Positions 8,296 through 17,345 of a stretch of DNA of 55,451 nt are shown in pieces (within the stretch, counting starts at the first letter, position 1; each line of letters begins with the position of its first letter). Below the pieces are notes generated by a model that saw only the letters and a program-made list of their open reading frames with translations, did no database searches and was not told the origin of the DNA. The position numbers and the translations under genes were made by a program. The stretch comes from Candidatus Melainabacteria bacterium (GTDB taxonomy: Bacteria > Cyanobacteriota > Vampirovibrionia > Obscuribacterales > Obscuribacteraceae), in assembly GCA_016212515.1 (NCBI GenBank), contig JACRFZ010000066.1, forward strand, positions 1 to 55,451, given 5' to 3'.

Positions 8296-9072
8296 CTACT
8301 GAATCACAGACTGAACTATGGATTGAGAGGGCTCCACGAAGGCCCAGGAACCATTTGTCTGACGGCGCAGCACCCCCACCAGGAGAGTGCGGGCACTACC
8401 AAGGGGTTGGCCCTGGTTGACTAAACCGATGCGCGCGTTCTCCAGTCCACAAAATTGCAGCGCATAGCCCGGTACATCCAGACCATCGAAGCGCAGACAG
8501 CCACCTTTCACGGTCACCAGGCTACCGTCAAACGGGGCCACGACATTACGACCGTCCAGGCGCAAGTTAACTTGACCAAGAGAGCCAATCACCTGTGCGC
8601 CCTTAATCTCATCGCCGACCTTCACCTGCCAATTTTGATAGAGGCTCAGAGGTCTGTCTTCCACAACGCTGGACGCGCCTTCCTTCAATCCACGAATGCG
8701 AAAACCCACGTATTCGTCTCCCTCAATTCCAACCACAAGCACAACCTGCTCATTGAAGGATAATCGGTAGACTTTACGCTTCAAGACCGCCCCAGAGCGC
8801 ACTTCCAGATCAGGGAGGGAACAGACCGCCCCGGGCAGTACGGCACTCAACCCAGCCACTTTGGTGCGCTCCGGAATGAGCAAGATATCGGTCAATTGCT
8901 GCGCCGTCAAAGGCGCTGCAGCCTGTGGCTCCGCCTGGCAGCGCAAAGCGTTATAGTTAAACTGCCTGCCGGGCCTAACCAGCCATAACCCGCAGGCCAG
9001 AATTGAAATGATGGAGAGCCCGGCTGCATACTTAATGAGCCGGGCTCTATCATGACCAAGTCGATTTTTCAC
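8296..9072 (-). CDS. Membrane-anchored protein with possible degenerate M23-like domain
   Basis: A 258-residue protein. One transmembrane segment lies at about 15-32. The exported C-terminal half (about 150-250) has a beta-rich pattern (VVAPFDGSLVTV, GYALQFCGLENARIG, VNQGQPLGSARTLLVGVL, SWAFVEPS) that recalls the M23/LytM fold, but none of the zinc-ligand histidines are present. If related, it would be a non-catalytic regulator type. This assignment is tentative. It lies 31 nt downstream of the 301-residue membrane protein gene, so it is likely in the same operon. Confidence 0.55.
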   Translation of the reverse strand: MKNRLGHDRARLIKYAAGLSIISILACGLWLVRPGRQFNYNALRCQAEPQAAAPLTAQQLTDILLIPERTKVAGLSAVLPGAVCSLPDLEVRSGAVLKRKVYRLSFNEQVVLVVGIEGDEYVGFRIRGLKEGASSVVEDRPLSLYQNWQVKVGDEIKGAQVIGSLGQVNLRLDGRNVVAPFDGSLVTVKGGCLRFDGLDVPGYALQFCGLENARIGLVNQGQPLGSARTLLVGVLRRQTNGSWAFVEPSQSIVQSVIQ

Positions 9073-9103
9073 GATTCAAACTCCATTAATAGCAACAACA
9101 ACA

Positions 9104-10009
9104 CTAAAATTGGTCTTTTCCACCGTTACGGTAAGCCTGGTCGAGTCCATCCATGAGTTCGGCAAATAGGGTCGCCTCACCATCGAAACTTCGATCAGGC
9201 AAGCGATTGAGCAACCGCAAGGCACGCTCGAAGGAGGTTCTAGCCAGTTGGTATTCCCCCAGTTGCAAGAGACACTGAGCATACTTCTGGGTCACCAGAA
9301 GCAGATCAAGGGGACGGTGCTGTGAAGACTTGTCACCTTCCCTCTCCAATAAACCAAGGCACTCAAGCAACAGCGTCTTCGCCAATTCAAGTTCGCCATT
9401 TTCCAGACGAAGCAAGGCAACCTCATAAATCACCAACCAGCGCGGCCTATCGGCAAGCGCCAAAACTGAAACTGGAGTCTTCCCACTAGTTACAGACTCG
9501 GGCACAGGCAGGTTGAGTGGAATCCGGACATCACCGCCGGTGCGATTGAGAGCGTCAACTGGAGTAGTATCGACGGGAGGCCGCCTGACCACTTTTCTTT
9601 GACTTTCCAGCAAATCACCGAAGAGGAGCATCAAAGCCAGCCAACCAATCCAGATCACCGGCATGACAGTAGACCAGATCCTAAACAATGAGGCAAAAAC
9701 CGGCACAGCCAAGGCCAGCTGGGCGGGAAGGAAGGCGCCGGCTAGAGCCAACACCATCACCGGCACAACCGAGGCGATGAGCACGCTGAGCAGGTCAGCC
9801 AGAAAGCGAGCCCGCCCGCGCAAGCCGGGATTGTAAACAAGAATGGAGATTAGGAAAAGCACCATTGTACAGATGGAAGCGAAAAGAGCGGCAGCAGCAT
9901 AGACCGCAGCCGGTCCCGACAGTTTGAGGAGCAACAACCCCGACTTATCAAACCAGAGAAAGAGAACGATGACAGCAAAGAAATAGAATACGACGCGTTG
10001 CAAAAGCAT
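9104..10009 (-). CDS. Multi-span membrane protein with C-terminal TPR-like region
   Basis: A 301-residue protein with four hydrophobic segments in the first about 135 residues (starting VVFYFFAVIVLFLWF; the last is MPVIWIGWLALMLLFGDLL). A linker follows, then a helical C-terminal region (about 200-300) with TPR-like pairs such as ELAKTLLLECLGLLE and QLARTSFERALRLL. I chose the ATG at 10009 because GGGAGGG lies just upstream. The longer open frame overlaps the next gene. Likely a membrane scaffold; function unknown. Confidence 0.65.
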   Translation of the reverse strand: MLLQRVVFYFFAVIVLFLWFDKSGLLLLKLSGPAAVYAAAALFASICTMVLFLISILVYNPGLRGRARFLADLLSVLIASVVPVMVLALAGAFLPAQLALAVPVFASLFRIWSTVMPVIWIGWLALMLLFGDLLESQRKVVRRPPVDTTPVDALNRTGGDVRIPLNLPVPESVTSGKTPVSVLALADRPRWLVIYEVALLRLENGELELAKTLLLECLGLLEREGDKSSQHRPLDLLLVTQKYAQCLLQLGEYQLARTSFERALRLLNRLPDRSFDGEATLFAELMDGLDQAYRNGGKDQF

Positions 10010-10055
10010 AGAGTTACCCTCCCGAGGGCATAGGAAAAGCCCCACGCGAAAGAGC

Positions 10056-10481
10056 TCAACTCTTGCGCGGGATAGTACCGTTGAAAGCGAAACGATAGCC
10101 GACCAGTTGACCGGAGTCGGCTTTGAACAACAAAACCACCTGAACATCAGGGGCAAAGGCCAGCGGATAAGCATACTGTTCCAGTATGCCGACTTGCGGA
10201 GTCTCCAGGTTGCGTAACTGACCCATGGGTTGCCCCAGGGTCTGGAAGACCTGCTCTTTGCCGGAACTAACCGGTAAAGCCTTGATCTTCTGAAGACCTT
10301 CTCGCCCCAAGCGTCCCTCAGCACTGATTACTCGCTCAAGCCGATAAGACTGGCTATCCTTCTCAGGAGCGGTTAGAACGATTGTCAGGATAGCTAGCGA
10401 ACTGAGAGAGATGAAACCAAACAGAAGCACGAAGGCAAAGGTTTGACGAGCACTCATGGCCCGCGTTTTCGAGGTAGACAT
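10056..10481 (-). CDS. Single-span membrane protein, possibly BamE/SmpA-like fold
   Basis: A 141-residue protein with one N-terminal transmembrane helix (FAFVLLFGFISLSSLAILTIVL). The exported part has the pattern QTLGQPMG...EQYAYPL...VQVVLLFKADSGQLVGYRF, which resembles the short alpha-beta fold of BamE/SmpA-type domains. That similarity is only a pattern match. The ATG at 10481 is preceded by GGAGGAATTAACT, an excellent ribosome site. It lies 31 nt from the DUF4230 gene upstream. Confidence 0.6.
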   Translation of the reverse strand: MSTSKTRAMSARQTFAFVLLFGFISLSSLAILTIVLTAPEKDSQSYRLERVISAEGRLGREGLQKIKALPVSSGKEQVFQTLGQPMGQLRNLETPQVGILEQYAYPLAFAPDVQVVLLFKADSGQLVGYRFAFNGTIPRKS

Positions 10482-10512
10482 AGTTAATTCCTCCCCGATG
10501 GGGAATTGGTTA

Positions 10513-11217
10513 CTAACGAGGTTGAGCCGGTGGTGGAAGTGGAGAAAGAGACGGGCCGGGTGATGCATTCCCATCCGGCACCGGTGCAGGTGGCTGATAG
10601 CGTCCATAGACGACCTTCAGCCCTAGCTGCCCGAGAAAGGCACTCAGTTTTTCCCGCGCACTCTCGAGGGCAAACTGCCTGAGGGTGCCCTCTTTCTTGA
10701 GCCGCTCCAGAATAATGTCTCTTGCCTGGCGCTGGATGTTAGTAGTGAGGTTGTTATCCTGAAAAGGTCCGCTGAATATCTGAGAGTTGCGATCTACCAC
10801 CTTACTCTTGTCGAGATCGATACTCACTTCGATAACAGGTTCCGGTAGGACGATATAGACGGTATCACCGACGAGAGTGAAGCTATCAGCCCCAAGTTTG
10901 GACAGGTCAATGACAGCCTGTGCCTTGAAAAACGCCCAGTAGAATATTTCGTCCCGGGAAAATGGCACCGAAGCTTGAGTGAAGCCGCTGAGCATAGTTT
11001 CAGCCGAACGCGAGGCAGTGATCAGGCGAAACTCTTCTTTGAGTTTATCAAGCACCACCGTTGGGTCGCGCTCAATCACCTGCTTGCTCTCGATCTTGAA
11101 AAGCCCGAACGGTAGCTCACCAAAGCGAAGATAGTAGGCGGAACCGGCGGCGGTACCGCCCAGTAAAAGAAGCAGTACCAGAAGCGGTAGAAGTTGAAGT
11201 TTGAGAAGGAACTTCAT
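10513..11217 (-). CDS. DUF4230 family membrane-anchored protein
   Basis: A 234-residue protein with an N-terminal anchor (LLPLLVLLLLLGGTAAGSAYYL). The body matches the DUF4230 pattern: KAQAVIDLSKLGADSF, VYIVLPEPVIEVSIDLDKS, then a helical segment with LKKEGTLRQFALESAREKLSAFL. A Pro-rich tail ends the protein. The molecular role of the family is not established; members are exported or anchored. AAGGAT precedes the ATG. It is the first gene of the tightly spaced group running to 8296. Confidence 0.75.
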   Translation of the reverse strand: MKFLLKLQLLPLLVLLLLLGGTAAGSAYYLRFGELPFGLFKIESKQVIERDPTVVLDKLKEEFRLITASRSAETMLSGFTQASVPFSRDEIFYWAFFKAQAVIDLSKLGADSFTLVGDTVYIVLPEPVIEVSIDLDKSKVVDRNSQIFSGPFQDNNLTTNIQRQARDIILERLKKEGTLRQFALESAREKLSAFLGQLGLKVVYGRYQPPAPVPDGNASPGPSLSPLPPPAQPR

Positions 11218-11496
11218 GGGAATAGATCCTTGACGAAGTGGACGTTCGAACGTATGCCAACAAATGAAACCTGATTTGTTTCATTCATCTGCCATAAACT
11301 GTGAGCTGAATTAAGAAACTGAGGGAAGACTCCCGATCGATGAAGTTATAAAAGAAACAAGCAATTGCCTCTATAAGACCACCAGCCGGCCAAATATTGC
11401 AAACGCCTGTAGGCATCGCACGGTAACCAAGCTCTAAGCATTGCAACAGATAGCTGACGCGAGTTGAGTCATCTTGGCAGCAACACTACCCACAGA

Positions 11497-12477
11497 TCAC
11501 AGCACCGGCACGTAGAATGTGCGGCCTTCTATCTCTCTAGGGGCCAGTCCAACTGCAGACAGCTGATCGGATTTAAGACCAAGGTAGGTGAAGTGCGTAA
11601 AGTCATTGGCAATCGTCTGATAGAAGCCGTTGTCAGCCATAATCTGACGGACCTGGGCGTCCTCATGCTCGACTATATCAACAGCCAGACCGGAAATGTG
11701 CTGAGAAGTACCAGGCGGGGCAGCCACCTGTAAAATGCTTTTGCCCCCACCGGAACCAAGCAAGAGCCCGCTCTTCTCTAAGTCTAGAACCACAGCAATG
11801 GAGAGCCGAATGTCCGGCGAGAGCAGTTCGGTCTGCCTACCGGCAGCAGCGCCATGCACATTGATACCGGCTTGCAGATTGCGTTGCCAGATCTCCACCG
11901 TAGTCTCATAATCACGCAAAGTGGCGTTGGTCCCATTGGGACGAATCGAAAGCCCCCGAGCAGAGGCTGCCTCACGAGCGCCCATGAAGGCATCTAGAGC
12001 CGGCTTCTGAAAGGAGACCTGAATACCATCGATGGTGCGATTTTCAAAGACAACCCGGCGGCTGAACTCGGAAAGTTCTTGCCGAGTAGGGATGCAGTTA
12101 GACGGTAAAACAAGCTGCGGTTCTGAAACGTACAAAGCCCCATACTGGGCTAGAATAGCCGCGCTGACCGGCTCTGCCGGATCGCATATCTGATGAAGCG
12201 GTCGCCCACGGCTGTAGGCTGTACGGACGAAGAGAGAGGACCCGGCGGGCGCTTGCAGCTGGTCTTGCGGCAATGAGTTTTGAGTAGGAGATGGAGCGGG
12301 CGAAGTCGGTAAAGCAACGGTAGCAGCTCCGGGGGAAGACTCGATAATCAAACCCGGTCGGTTCTCTTGAGCACCGGAATGATTGAGCTTACTCGGTCTA
12401 AGCAAATATAGGCTCAAGGCGCCGATGGAAGCAAGGGCTAGCAAAATGAGCAACGCCAGGCCTCGGTTGTAGTTCAT
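11497..12477 (-). CDS. M15 (VanY-type) D,D-carboxypeptidase, membrane anchored
   Basis: A 326-residue protein with an N-terminal anchor (LALLILLALASIGALSLYLL) and a Pro/Ser/Gln linker to about residue 80. The C-terminal M15 zinc peptidase signature is SQHISGLAVD (His260, Asp267 as zinc ligands) and FTHFTYL (His295). The position three before the last His, usually the catalytic Glu, is Asp292. M15 enzymes remove or cut D-amino acids in peptidoglycan stems. I chose the ATG at 12477 because AGGAG lies 7 nt upstream. The upstream open extension lacks a ribosome site. Confidence 0.88.
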   Translation of the reverse strand: MNYNRGLALLILLALASIGALSLYLLRPSKLNHSGAQENRPGLIIESSPGAATVALPTSPAPSPTQNSLPQDQLQAPAGSSLFVRTAYSRGRPLHQICDPAEPVSAAILAQYGALYVSEPQLVLPSNCIPTRQELSEFSRRVVFENRTIDGIQVSFQKPALDAFMGAREAASARGLSIRPNGTNATLRDYETTVEIWQRNLQAGINVHGAAAGRQTELLSPDIRLSIAVVLDLEKSGLLLGSGGGKSILQVAAPPGTSQHISGLAVDIVEHEDAQVRQIMADNGFYQTIANDFTHFTYLGLKSDQLSAVGLAPREIEGRTFYVPVL

Positions 12478-12996
12478 AGCAATCTCCTGCATAGAATAAT
12501 TGAAGACACTTAAGGGTGTGCATGGCGAAGGACCGACTCCAAGTTTAGAAAGGCTGGAAGTAAGAAAATCGCTGTGCTTTGAGAAGCCAAACACCCAAAA
12601 TGCTTGATGGTCATAAAGAAAAAACAGTCACCGCATCCTCTGGCATTCAGGCAAGCAGAATCCAGTTACAGCACAGCTAGCACACCAACTATTCTCAATA
12701 TGTGACGCAGCTAATATGCCGCAGGCCGGTCCGGACTCATTTCCTCCAGACTCTTGCAAAGCTTCAATCTGCCAAATCTCAGACTCATAGAGAGACCCTC
12801 TTGATTGTCACGAGGAACAAGAGCAAGGATAACTTATTCCCTTAACGTCCTCATACTGCAAGCAAACTAAAGAAACAGCCCACTACTGCTAAATTCCAAC
12901 TTTCCAAAAGCCAGCCCCCTTCTGGCCTATTACTGCTGCTTGCAAGACAGTGCATCGACCGGGAAAAGACTATCTTTATTTACTGGAGGCAAAACC
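12478..12996. other. Divergent intergenic region
   Basis: About 520 nt between the - strand M15 gene and the + strand small membrane protein. It must hold promoters for both directions, but I see no clear -35/-10 pair, operator or RNA structure. Confidence 0.4.
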
Positions 12997-13254
12997 GTGG
13001 GAACTATATCCACAGTCGTTCTGATCCTTATTCTGTTAGCGATCATCTATGTAATTCAACAGTCGCTACGACTTGCTGCTTATCGTTTTTATCCCCTTGT
13101 TCTGGCAGGTCTGTTACTGGCCGGTGTCTTCTGGTTGACCAGCCCCCGCGAAGCCACCAATACTTTCTTGAACATCGGTCACTACCTGGAATGGGTAGTT
13201 AACAGCACGACCAGCGAAGCCTGTCGTCAGGGAGTCGGCTTCCTCTGCCGCTGA
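12997..13254 (+). CDS. Small two-span membrane protein, GTG start
   Basis: An 85-residue protein with two hydrophobic helices (ISTVVLILILLAIIYVI and YPLVLAGLLLAGVFWL) and a polar C-terminus containing two Cys. GTG at 12997 has a perfect GGAGG at 12985-12989, so I prefer it to the upstream TTG at 12940. It lies about 100 nt ahead of the SohB-type protease, which may make it a partner. No family recognised. Confidence 0.65.
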   Translation: MGTISTVVLILILLAIIYVIQQSLRLAAYRFYPLVLAGLLLAGVFWLTSPREATNTFLNIGHYLEWVVNSTTSEACRQGVGFLCR

Positions 13255-13356
13255 TTACCGGCACGACATAAAAGCGGGCAGCCGGAGCAATGACCGACCG
13301 GTCACGGCTTCGGCCCTGCCTGAGCATCGTATTTCAAACCCATTCAGGATCACAAC

Positions 13357-14352
13357 ATGGAAAATCTGCTCAATGCGCTGGCTGGACAGGTTACTGGGCT
13401 ATTGCACCTCATCTTCAACATCGCTCTATTTGTACTCGCACTGAAGCTGCTCACGAAGTTCCTCGGCTTTCCAGCGAAACTGCAAGCTAATGACTCCTGC
13501 AATATGCGCTTAATTCATCCGACCACAACAGTTAAACTCTACAGCCGCCTGGATAACACCGGTCAAAAGAAAGAAACGTCGAAGCCATCCCAAGTGAGAG
13601 AATGCACCAAAGGCACTGCCGTCATCACGTTTAACGGAGATGTGGCTGCCTCCGGTGCCGACTTTCTGGCCGAGATGGTGGACGAAATCATCTTAAACAA
13701 AGAACGTTTCAACCGAGCCGTCGTAGTAATCAACTCCCCAGGCGGCGGCGTGTCTCAATACGGAAGGCTCTATGCCGAAATGGAACGACTGGTTCAAGCC
13801 CAGCTTGAGCTTGTTTCCTGCATCGATGTGGTAGCGGCTTCCGGCGGCTATCTGATGGCTCTGCCCTCAACCAAGATCGTGGCCGCCCCCTGGGCCACCG
13901 TCGGCAGTATCGGTGTGGTCACCGAATTTATCAACTTCCACGACATACTGAAGAATCTGGGAATCACCCCTGTTCTAGTTACTGCCGGCAAACTGAAGCG
14001 CACAGTCACGCCCCTCTCCGAGGTCAAAGAAGAGGCGCTGGAGCATCTGAAAGCGCAACTGGAAGCGTTCCACTCTATGTTCAAAAGCTGCCTGAGCAAA
14101 TACCGGCAGGTCGATCTCGACGCCGTTGCCACAGGCGAATTCTGGACGGCATCCCAGGCTGTTGAAATGGACCTGGGACTGGTCGATGAACTGGCTACCA
14201 GCCACCAGTATCTGATGAACTTAAATGGTTCCGAAGATCTCTTCTATTTCGAGCATAAGGTGAACCCCTGGGAGCGCCGCTTCACCCGCTTTGCCATCAA
14301 GGCAGTGGATCACGCTATCGCCAAACTGACCGAAATTCACTTCCACGTCTAG
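13357..14352 (+). CDS. sohB: SohB-type S49 membrane serine protease
   Basis: A 331-residue protein with an N-terminal transmembrane segment (about 12-35). The S49/SppA-type crotonase-like domain covers about 85-280. The nucleophile is Ser162 (VVAASGGYLMA) and the general base Lys214 is in GKLKRTVTP, both typical of SohB/SppA. INSPGGGVSQYG and TVGSIGV are also family motifs. Family members degrade signal peptides and membrane-protein fragments. AGGAT precedes the ATG. The leader at 13291-13304 holds TGACCGACCGGTCA, sharing its core with the inter-terminator element. Confidence 0.9.
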   Translation: MENLLNALAGQVTGLLHLIFNIALFVLALKLLTKFLGFPAKLQANDSCNMRLIHPTTTVKLYSRLDNTGQKKETSKPSQVRECTKGTAVITFNGDVAASGADFLAEMVDEIILNKERFNRAVVVINSPGGGVSQYGRLYAEMERLVQAQLELVSCIDVVAASGGYLMALPSTKIVAAPWATVGSIGVVTEFINFHDILKNLGITPVLVTAGKLKRTVTPLSEVKEEALEHLKAQLEAFHSMFKSCLSKYRQVDLDAVATGEFWTASQAVEMDLGLVDELATSHQYLMNLNGSEDLFYFEHKVNPWERRFTRFAIKAVDHAIAKLTEIHFHV

Positions 14353-14360
14353 CTACTGCC

Positions 14361-14397
14361 AGCCGCCGTTTCCTGTCTTTGCGGCAAAGCGGCGGCT
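14361..14397 (+). terminator. Stem-loop after sohB
   Basis: AGCCGCCG (14361-14368) pairs with CGGCGGCT (14390-14397), 9 nt after the stop codon. No T-run follows, so termination is likely weak or partial. Confidence 0.5.
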
Positions 14398-14458
14398 CGC
14401 TCTCGATTCTGACAAACTCAAGACACTGTTTAATTCCTGCCGCAAGCAGGAGGTACCT

Positions 14459-15832
14459 ATGGAAACCAAAACTACCAATACCAACGAACATCTGAACTCA
14501 ATCTGCACCAAGGCTGAAGACGGACAACTGGTCTGTTCATTGATCAGCCCGGAGGACTTGACCTGCCAGATTGAGCAGGAGAAGGCCGCCCTTCCCCCCG
14601 AAGCCACCTACGAGCAAAAAGCCTTTGCCGTTATTGAAAAACTCTATCCGGATATACCGGCAAGCGTGCTGGAGCTATCGCTCAAACCCCAGCGTCAAAT
14701 CACAGTGGAAATTCCCCTGGAGATGGATGACGGACAAATTCGCTCTTTCACAGGCTATCGCATTCAGTTCAACAATCGCCGTGGTCCGTACAAAGGCGGT
14801 CTGCGCTTCCATCCCCAGGTGGATCTGGAAGAAGCCACCACCCTCGCCCGACTTATGGCTCAAAAGACAGCCCTGGTGAACATTCCCTTCGGCGGCGGCA
14901 AAGGCGGTATTGCCGTAGATCCCCGTAAGCTTTCCAAGCGCGAACTACAGCAGCTTACTCGCAACTTCGTCAACGCCATCGCCTCCGAGATCGGTCCGCA
15001 AAAGGACATTCCCGCTCCCGACGTGAACACCACGCCCGAGATCATGGGTTGGATCTTTGATCAATACTCCAAACTCAATGGCGAATCTCCCGCCGTCGTC
15101 ACCGGCAAACCGGAGGGACTTTTCGGCAGCAAAGGGCGTCCGGAAGCCACCGGTCGCGGTGTCATGTACACCACCCGGGAGGCAGCCAAGAATATGGGTC
15201 TGGAACTCAAAGGTGCCAAAGTTATCGTTCAAGGGTTCGGCAATGTCGGCTACTATGCCGCCAAGCTCCTGGCTGAAGAGTGCGGAGCAACCATTGTCGG
15301 TCTCAGCACTTCCGCCGGAGGCGTTTACAACCTGGACGGACTGGACGTAGAGGCAGCCCAGACCTTCTATAAAGCCCACGGCTCCCTCAATGGCTTCACC
15401 GGCAGCCAGCCGCTCACCAACGAAGAATTGCTTACATCCGCTTGCGACATCCTCATTCCAGCCGCTCTCGGCAAAGCAATTACTGCAGCAATTGCTGAGA
15501 AGATTCAAGCCAAGCTTGTGGTAGAAGGAGCAAATGACTGCACTGTTCCTGAAGCCGACGAAATTCTCAACAAACGAGGCATCGTCGTTGTTCCGGACAT
15601 CCTGGCCAATTCAGGCGGGGTGATTGTCTCCTACTTCGAGTGGACCCAGAACCTGGGAAATTTCTACTGGACTCTCGATGAGGTTCGCACCAGCCTGGAG
15701 CGCATCATAATTGCCGCCTACGGTAACGTAGATGCCCTCAGTAAGCGCGCAAACGTGTCACGGAGACTGGCATCCTACGTGATCGCTCACGAACGCATCG
15801 CCAGAGCCACCATGGCCCGCGGCATCTGCTAA
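14459..15832 (+). CDS. gdhA: Glutamate dehydrogenase
   Basis: A 457-residue protein that interconverts glutamate with 2-oxoglutarate plus ammonium using NAD(P). The substrate domain shows RRGPYKGGLRFHP (Lys112), GGGKGG (Lys148) and PAPDVNT. The Rossmann domain (about 225-400) has GFGNVG as dinucleotide loop, and NSGGVIVSYFEW closes the active site. The length fits hexameric enzymes, with about 45 extra N-terminal residues. Coenzyme preference cannot be read. GCAGGAGGTACCT gives a strong ribosome site. It appears monocistronic, with a hairpin after it. Confidence 0.96.
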   Translation: METKTTNTNEHLNSICTKAEDGQLVCSLISPEDLTCQIEQEKAALPPEATYEQKAFAVIEKLYPDIPASVLELSLKPQRQITVEIPLEMDDGQIRSFTGYRIQFNNRRGPYKGGLRFHPQVDLEEATTLARLMAQKTALVNIPFGGGKGGIAVDPRKLSKRELQQLTRNFVNAIASEIGPQKDIPAPDVNTTPEIMGWIFDQYSKLNGESPAVVTGKPEGLFGSKGRPEATGRGVMYTTREAAKNMGLELKGAKVIVQGFGNVGYYAAKLLAEECGATIVGLSTSAGGVYNLDGLDVEAAQTFYKAHGSLNGFTGSQPLTNEELLTSACDILIPAALGKAITAAIAEKIQAKLVVEGANDCTVPEADEILNKRGIVVVPDILANSGGVIVSYFEWTQNLGNFYWTLDEVRTSLERIIIAAYGNVDALSKRANVSRRLASYVIAHERIARATMARGIC

Positions 15833-15840
15833 TTGCAACC

Positions 15841-15875
15841 GAGCGAGGGAAGCACCATCTGGCCTTCCCTTGCTC
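15841..15875 (+). terminator. Stem-loop after glutamate dehydrogenase
   Basis: GAGCGAGGGAAG (15841-15852) pairs with CTTCCCTTGCTC (one G-T pair) ending at 15875, 8 nt after the stop. It is a strong stem without a T-run. Confidence 0.55.
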
Positions 15876-15927
15876 AGGCATTCCCAACCCACTCTCGAAC
15901 AATCAAGAACAAATAAGGAGAATAATT

Positions 15928-16110
15928 ATGTCAGACACTCAAAACCATGCCCAAACCATCTGCTGCGACAACTTAACCGGTTTAGACCGGCAAGCCTGCC
16001 AGTCGCTGACAACCATGGTCAAAAACAACCGGCTCGACTTGACCCAACCCGGCAACCAACGCACTGCCTACGAGTACCACCGCGTGGTCTGGCAAATCTT
16101 TAACCGTTAA
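15928..16110 (+). CDS. Small hypothetical protein
   Basis: A 60-residue soluble protein with Cys-Cys near the start (TICCDNL) and a C-terminal helix. AAGGAG with correct spacing precedes the ATG, which is the main support for it being real. No family recognised. Confidence 0.6.
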   Translation: MSDTQNHAQTICCDNLTGLDRQACQSLTTMVKNNRLDLTQPGNQRTAYEYHRVVWQIFNR

Positions 16111-16230
16111 ACAACCCTCTAGAAGCCCACATTAAGACCATGAAAACACTCTGGAGACAGCATCTATTCAGGACAGGTCGCAAGACTGAGTAATACCGCT
16201 CAGTTTTGACAGCGGCTTGTTTTGAACAAA

Positions 16231-16497
16231 ATGGCTGTCAGAAACAAAAAGAAAGCCCAAGATACCATCTGGGTGTCCCTCGATGATATCGTCATCCCCC
16301 AAAAGACAAAAGCTTCGGTGGAACGCGACATCACACAATTGGAGAAAATGCGCCGGGACTTCGAAAGCCGCAAGCAAATGGTGCCTGTGGTGCTGCGCCG
16401 ACGCTACGATGACCTATACACTGTTGAAGATGGCCGTCATCGTGTGTTAGCTGCCCGTCTGGCCGGAGAGTCTCACATCGAAGCGATTATTCATTAA
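16231..16497 (+). CDS. Small ParB-like domain protein
   Basis: An 88-residue protein. The pattern WVSLDDIVIP...VPVVLRRRYDDLYTVEDGRHRVLAARLAG matches the ParB/Srx-like N-terminal domain, whose DGRHR-type box binds nucleotide in ParB proteins. No DNA-binding helix-turn-helix or C-terminal dimer domain is present, so it is a stand-alone domain and not a partition ParB. I chose the ATG at 16231. A strong terminator follows. Confidence 0.65.
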   Translation: MAVRNKKKAQDTIWVSLDDIVIPQKTKASVERDITQLEKMRRDFESRKQMVPVVLRRRYDDLYTVEDGRHRVLAARLAGESHIEAIIH

Positions 16498-16512
16498 AAA
16501 TGCAATGTCGCG

Positions 16513-16560
16513 GGTACTGGAACAGGGAGGATTAATCGCTTCTCGGCTCCAGTGCCTTTT
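16513..16560 (+). terminator. Intrinsic terminator after ParB-like gene
   Basis: GGTACTGGA (16513-16521) pairs with TCCAGTGCC (16548-16556, one G-T), followed directly by TTTTC. Confidence 0.75.
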
Positions 16561-16595
16561 CTTGCAATCATTTATTGAACAGGAAGGCAACAGAG

Positions 16596-16838
16596 ATGAC
16601 AACTAGAAGAAAGAAGAAGAAACGAAAAGACAGAGACCGCCTCAAAGTCGGCACTATCACCCGGGAACAGATTCTCAAGATGGATCGCAGAGCCAGACGG
16701 GAGATAGCCATAGAAAACGGTTCTTACACCAATGCCGGAGCAGGAAGCGGTGCCCATGGCGGCGACAAGAAGGCTCAAAGCAAACGTAAACGCCGCGCCA
16801 ACAAGCAAGCCGCTAAAACCGCTCTTACTCAAGACTGA
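16596..16838 (+). CDS. Small highly basic protein
   Basis: An 80-residue protein, very rich in Lys and Arg at both ends (TTRRKKKKRKDRDR and KKAQSKRKRRANKQAA). Nucleic-acid binding is a reasonable inference, but no fold is recognisable. AGGAAGG lies upstream of the ATG at 16596. It lies between the ParB-like gene and a membrane protein gene. Confidence 0.55.
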   Translation: MTTRRKKKKRKDRDRLKVGTITREQILKMDRRARREIAIENGSYTNAGAGSGAHGGDKKAQSKRKRRANKQAAKTALTQD

Positions 16839-16893
16839 AAGACATCGACTTAAACTCAACCGATTCACCTGCGCCCAGGCGCAGCAGCTAGCA

Positions 16894-17247
16894 ATGCCAA
16901 GTCTAATAATTATCGTCGCAGCCCTCCTGGCTGGTGCCTCACTGGTGACAGTTGCCTACTTCATCTTCCTGGTATCCGTAGCCGCCTCAGTTAGCAAAAA
17001 CTTCCAGGAAGATTGGTTCTACATTGAAACCTTACCCGACAACCTCACTCCGCAAGAAGCTCTAGCAGTAAGAGAAATAGAGAGATTATATGTTGAACGG
17101 GAAGTAGCCGCCGACCTGAATCAAGACGTAACGCTCTTGAATGCTTACGATGAAGCTATTGCCGCTCAACGCGAGAATCTGGAAAACTTGAGACGTCAAA
17201 ACCGACAGAACGCGAAAGAGGCCCCTCAAGGAGCAGGAGAGGAATAA
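16894..17247 (+). CDS. Single-span membrane protein with coiled-coil tail
   Basis: A 117-residue protein with an N-terminal membrane helix (about 2-35), then a soluble helical region rich in Glu, Arg and Asn (AAQRENLENLRRQNRQN) that may form a coiled coil. I used the ATG at 16894. The longer open frame from 16732 overlaps the basic-protein gene. A terminator follows. Confidence 0.55.
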   Translation: MPSLIIIVAALLAGASLVTVAYFIFLVSVAASVSKNFQEDWFYIETLPDNLTPQEALAVREIERLYVEREVAADLNQDVTLLNAYDEAIAAQRENLENLRRQNRQNAKEAPQGAGEE

Positions 17248-17284
17248 TACTTTTGCATCATGCAAAGGTTACAGCAGAAGTGTG

Positions 17285-17336
17285 GCGGGCTTTACTATTT
17301 TCCTGAAACGCAGGAAGCCCGCGCCTCATTTTTATT
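17285..17336 (+). terminator. Intrinsic terminator
   Basis: GCGGGCTT (17285-17292) pairs with AAGCCCGC (17315-17322), with an inner TTCCTG/CAGGAA stem, followed by a T-rich stretch (TCATTTTTATT). The CCGACCAGTCTA element follows. Confidence 0.85.
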
Positions 17337-17345
17337 GAGCGATAC

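Noticed and set aside
16231..16497. Chromosome-partition ParB
   Set aside because: Only the ParB-like N-terminal domain is present; there is no helix-turn-helix, no dimer domain, no parA and no parS-like palindrome nearby.
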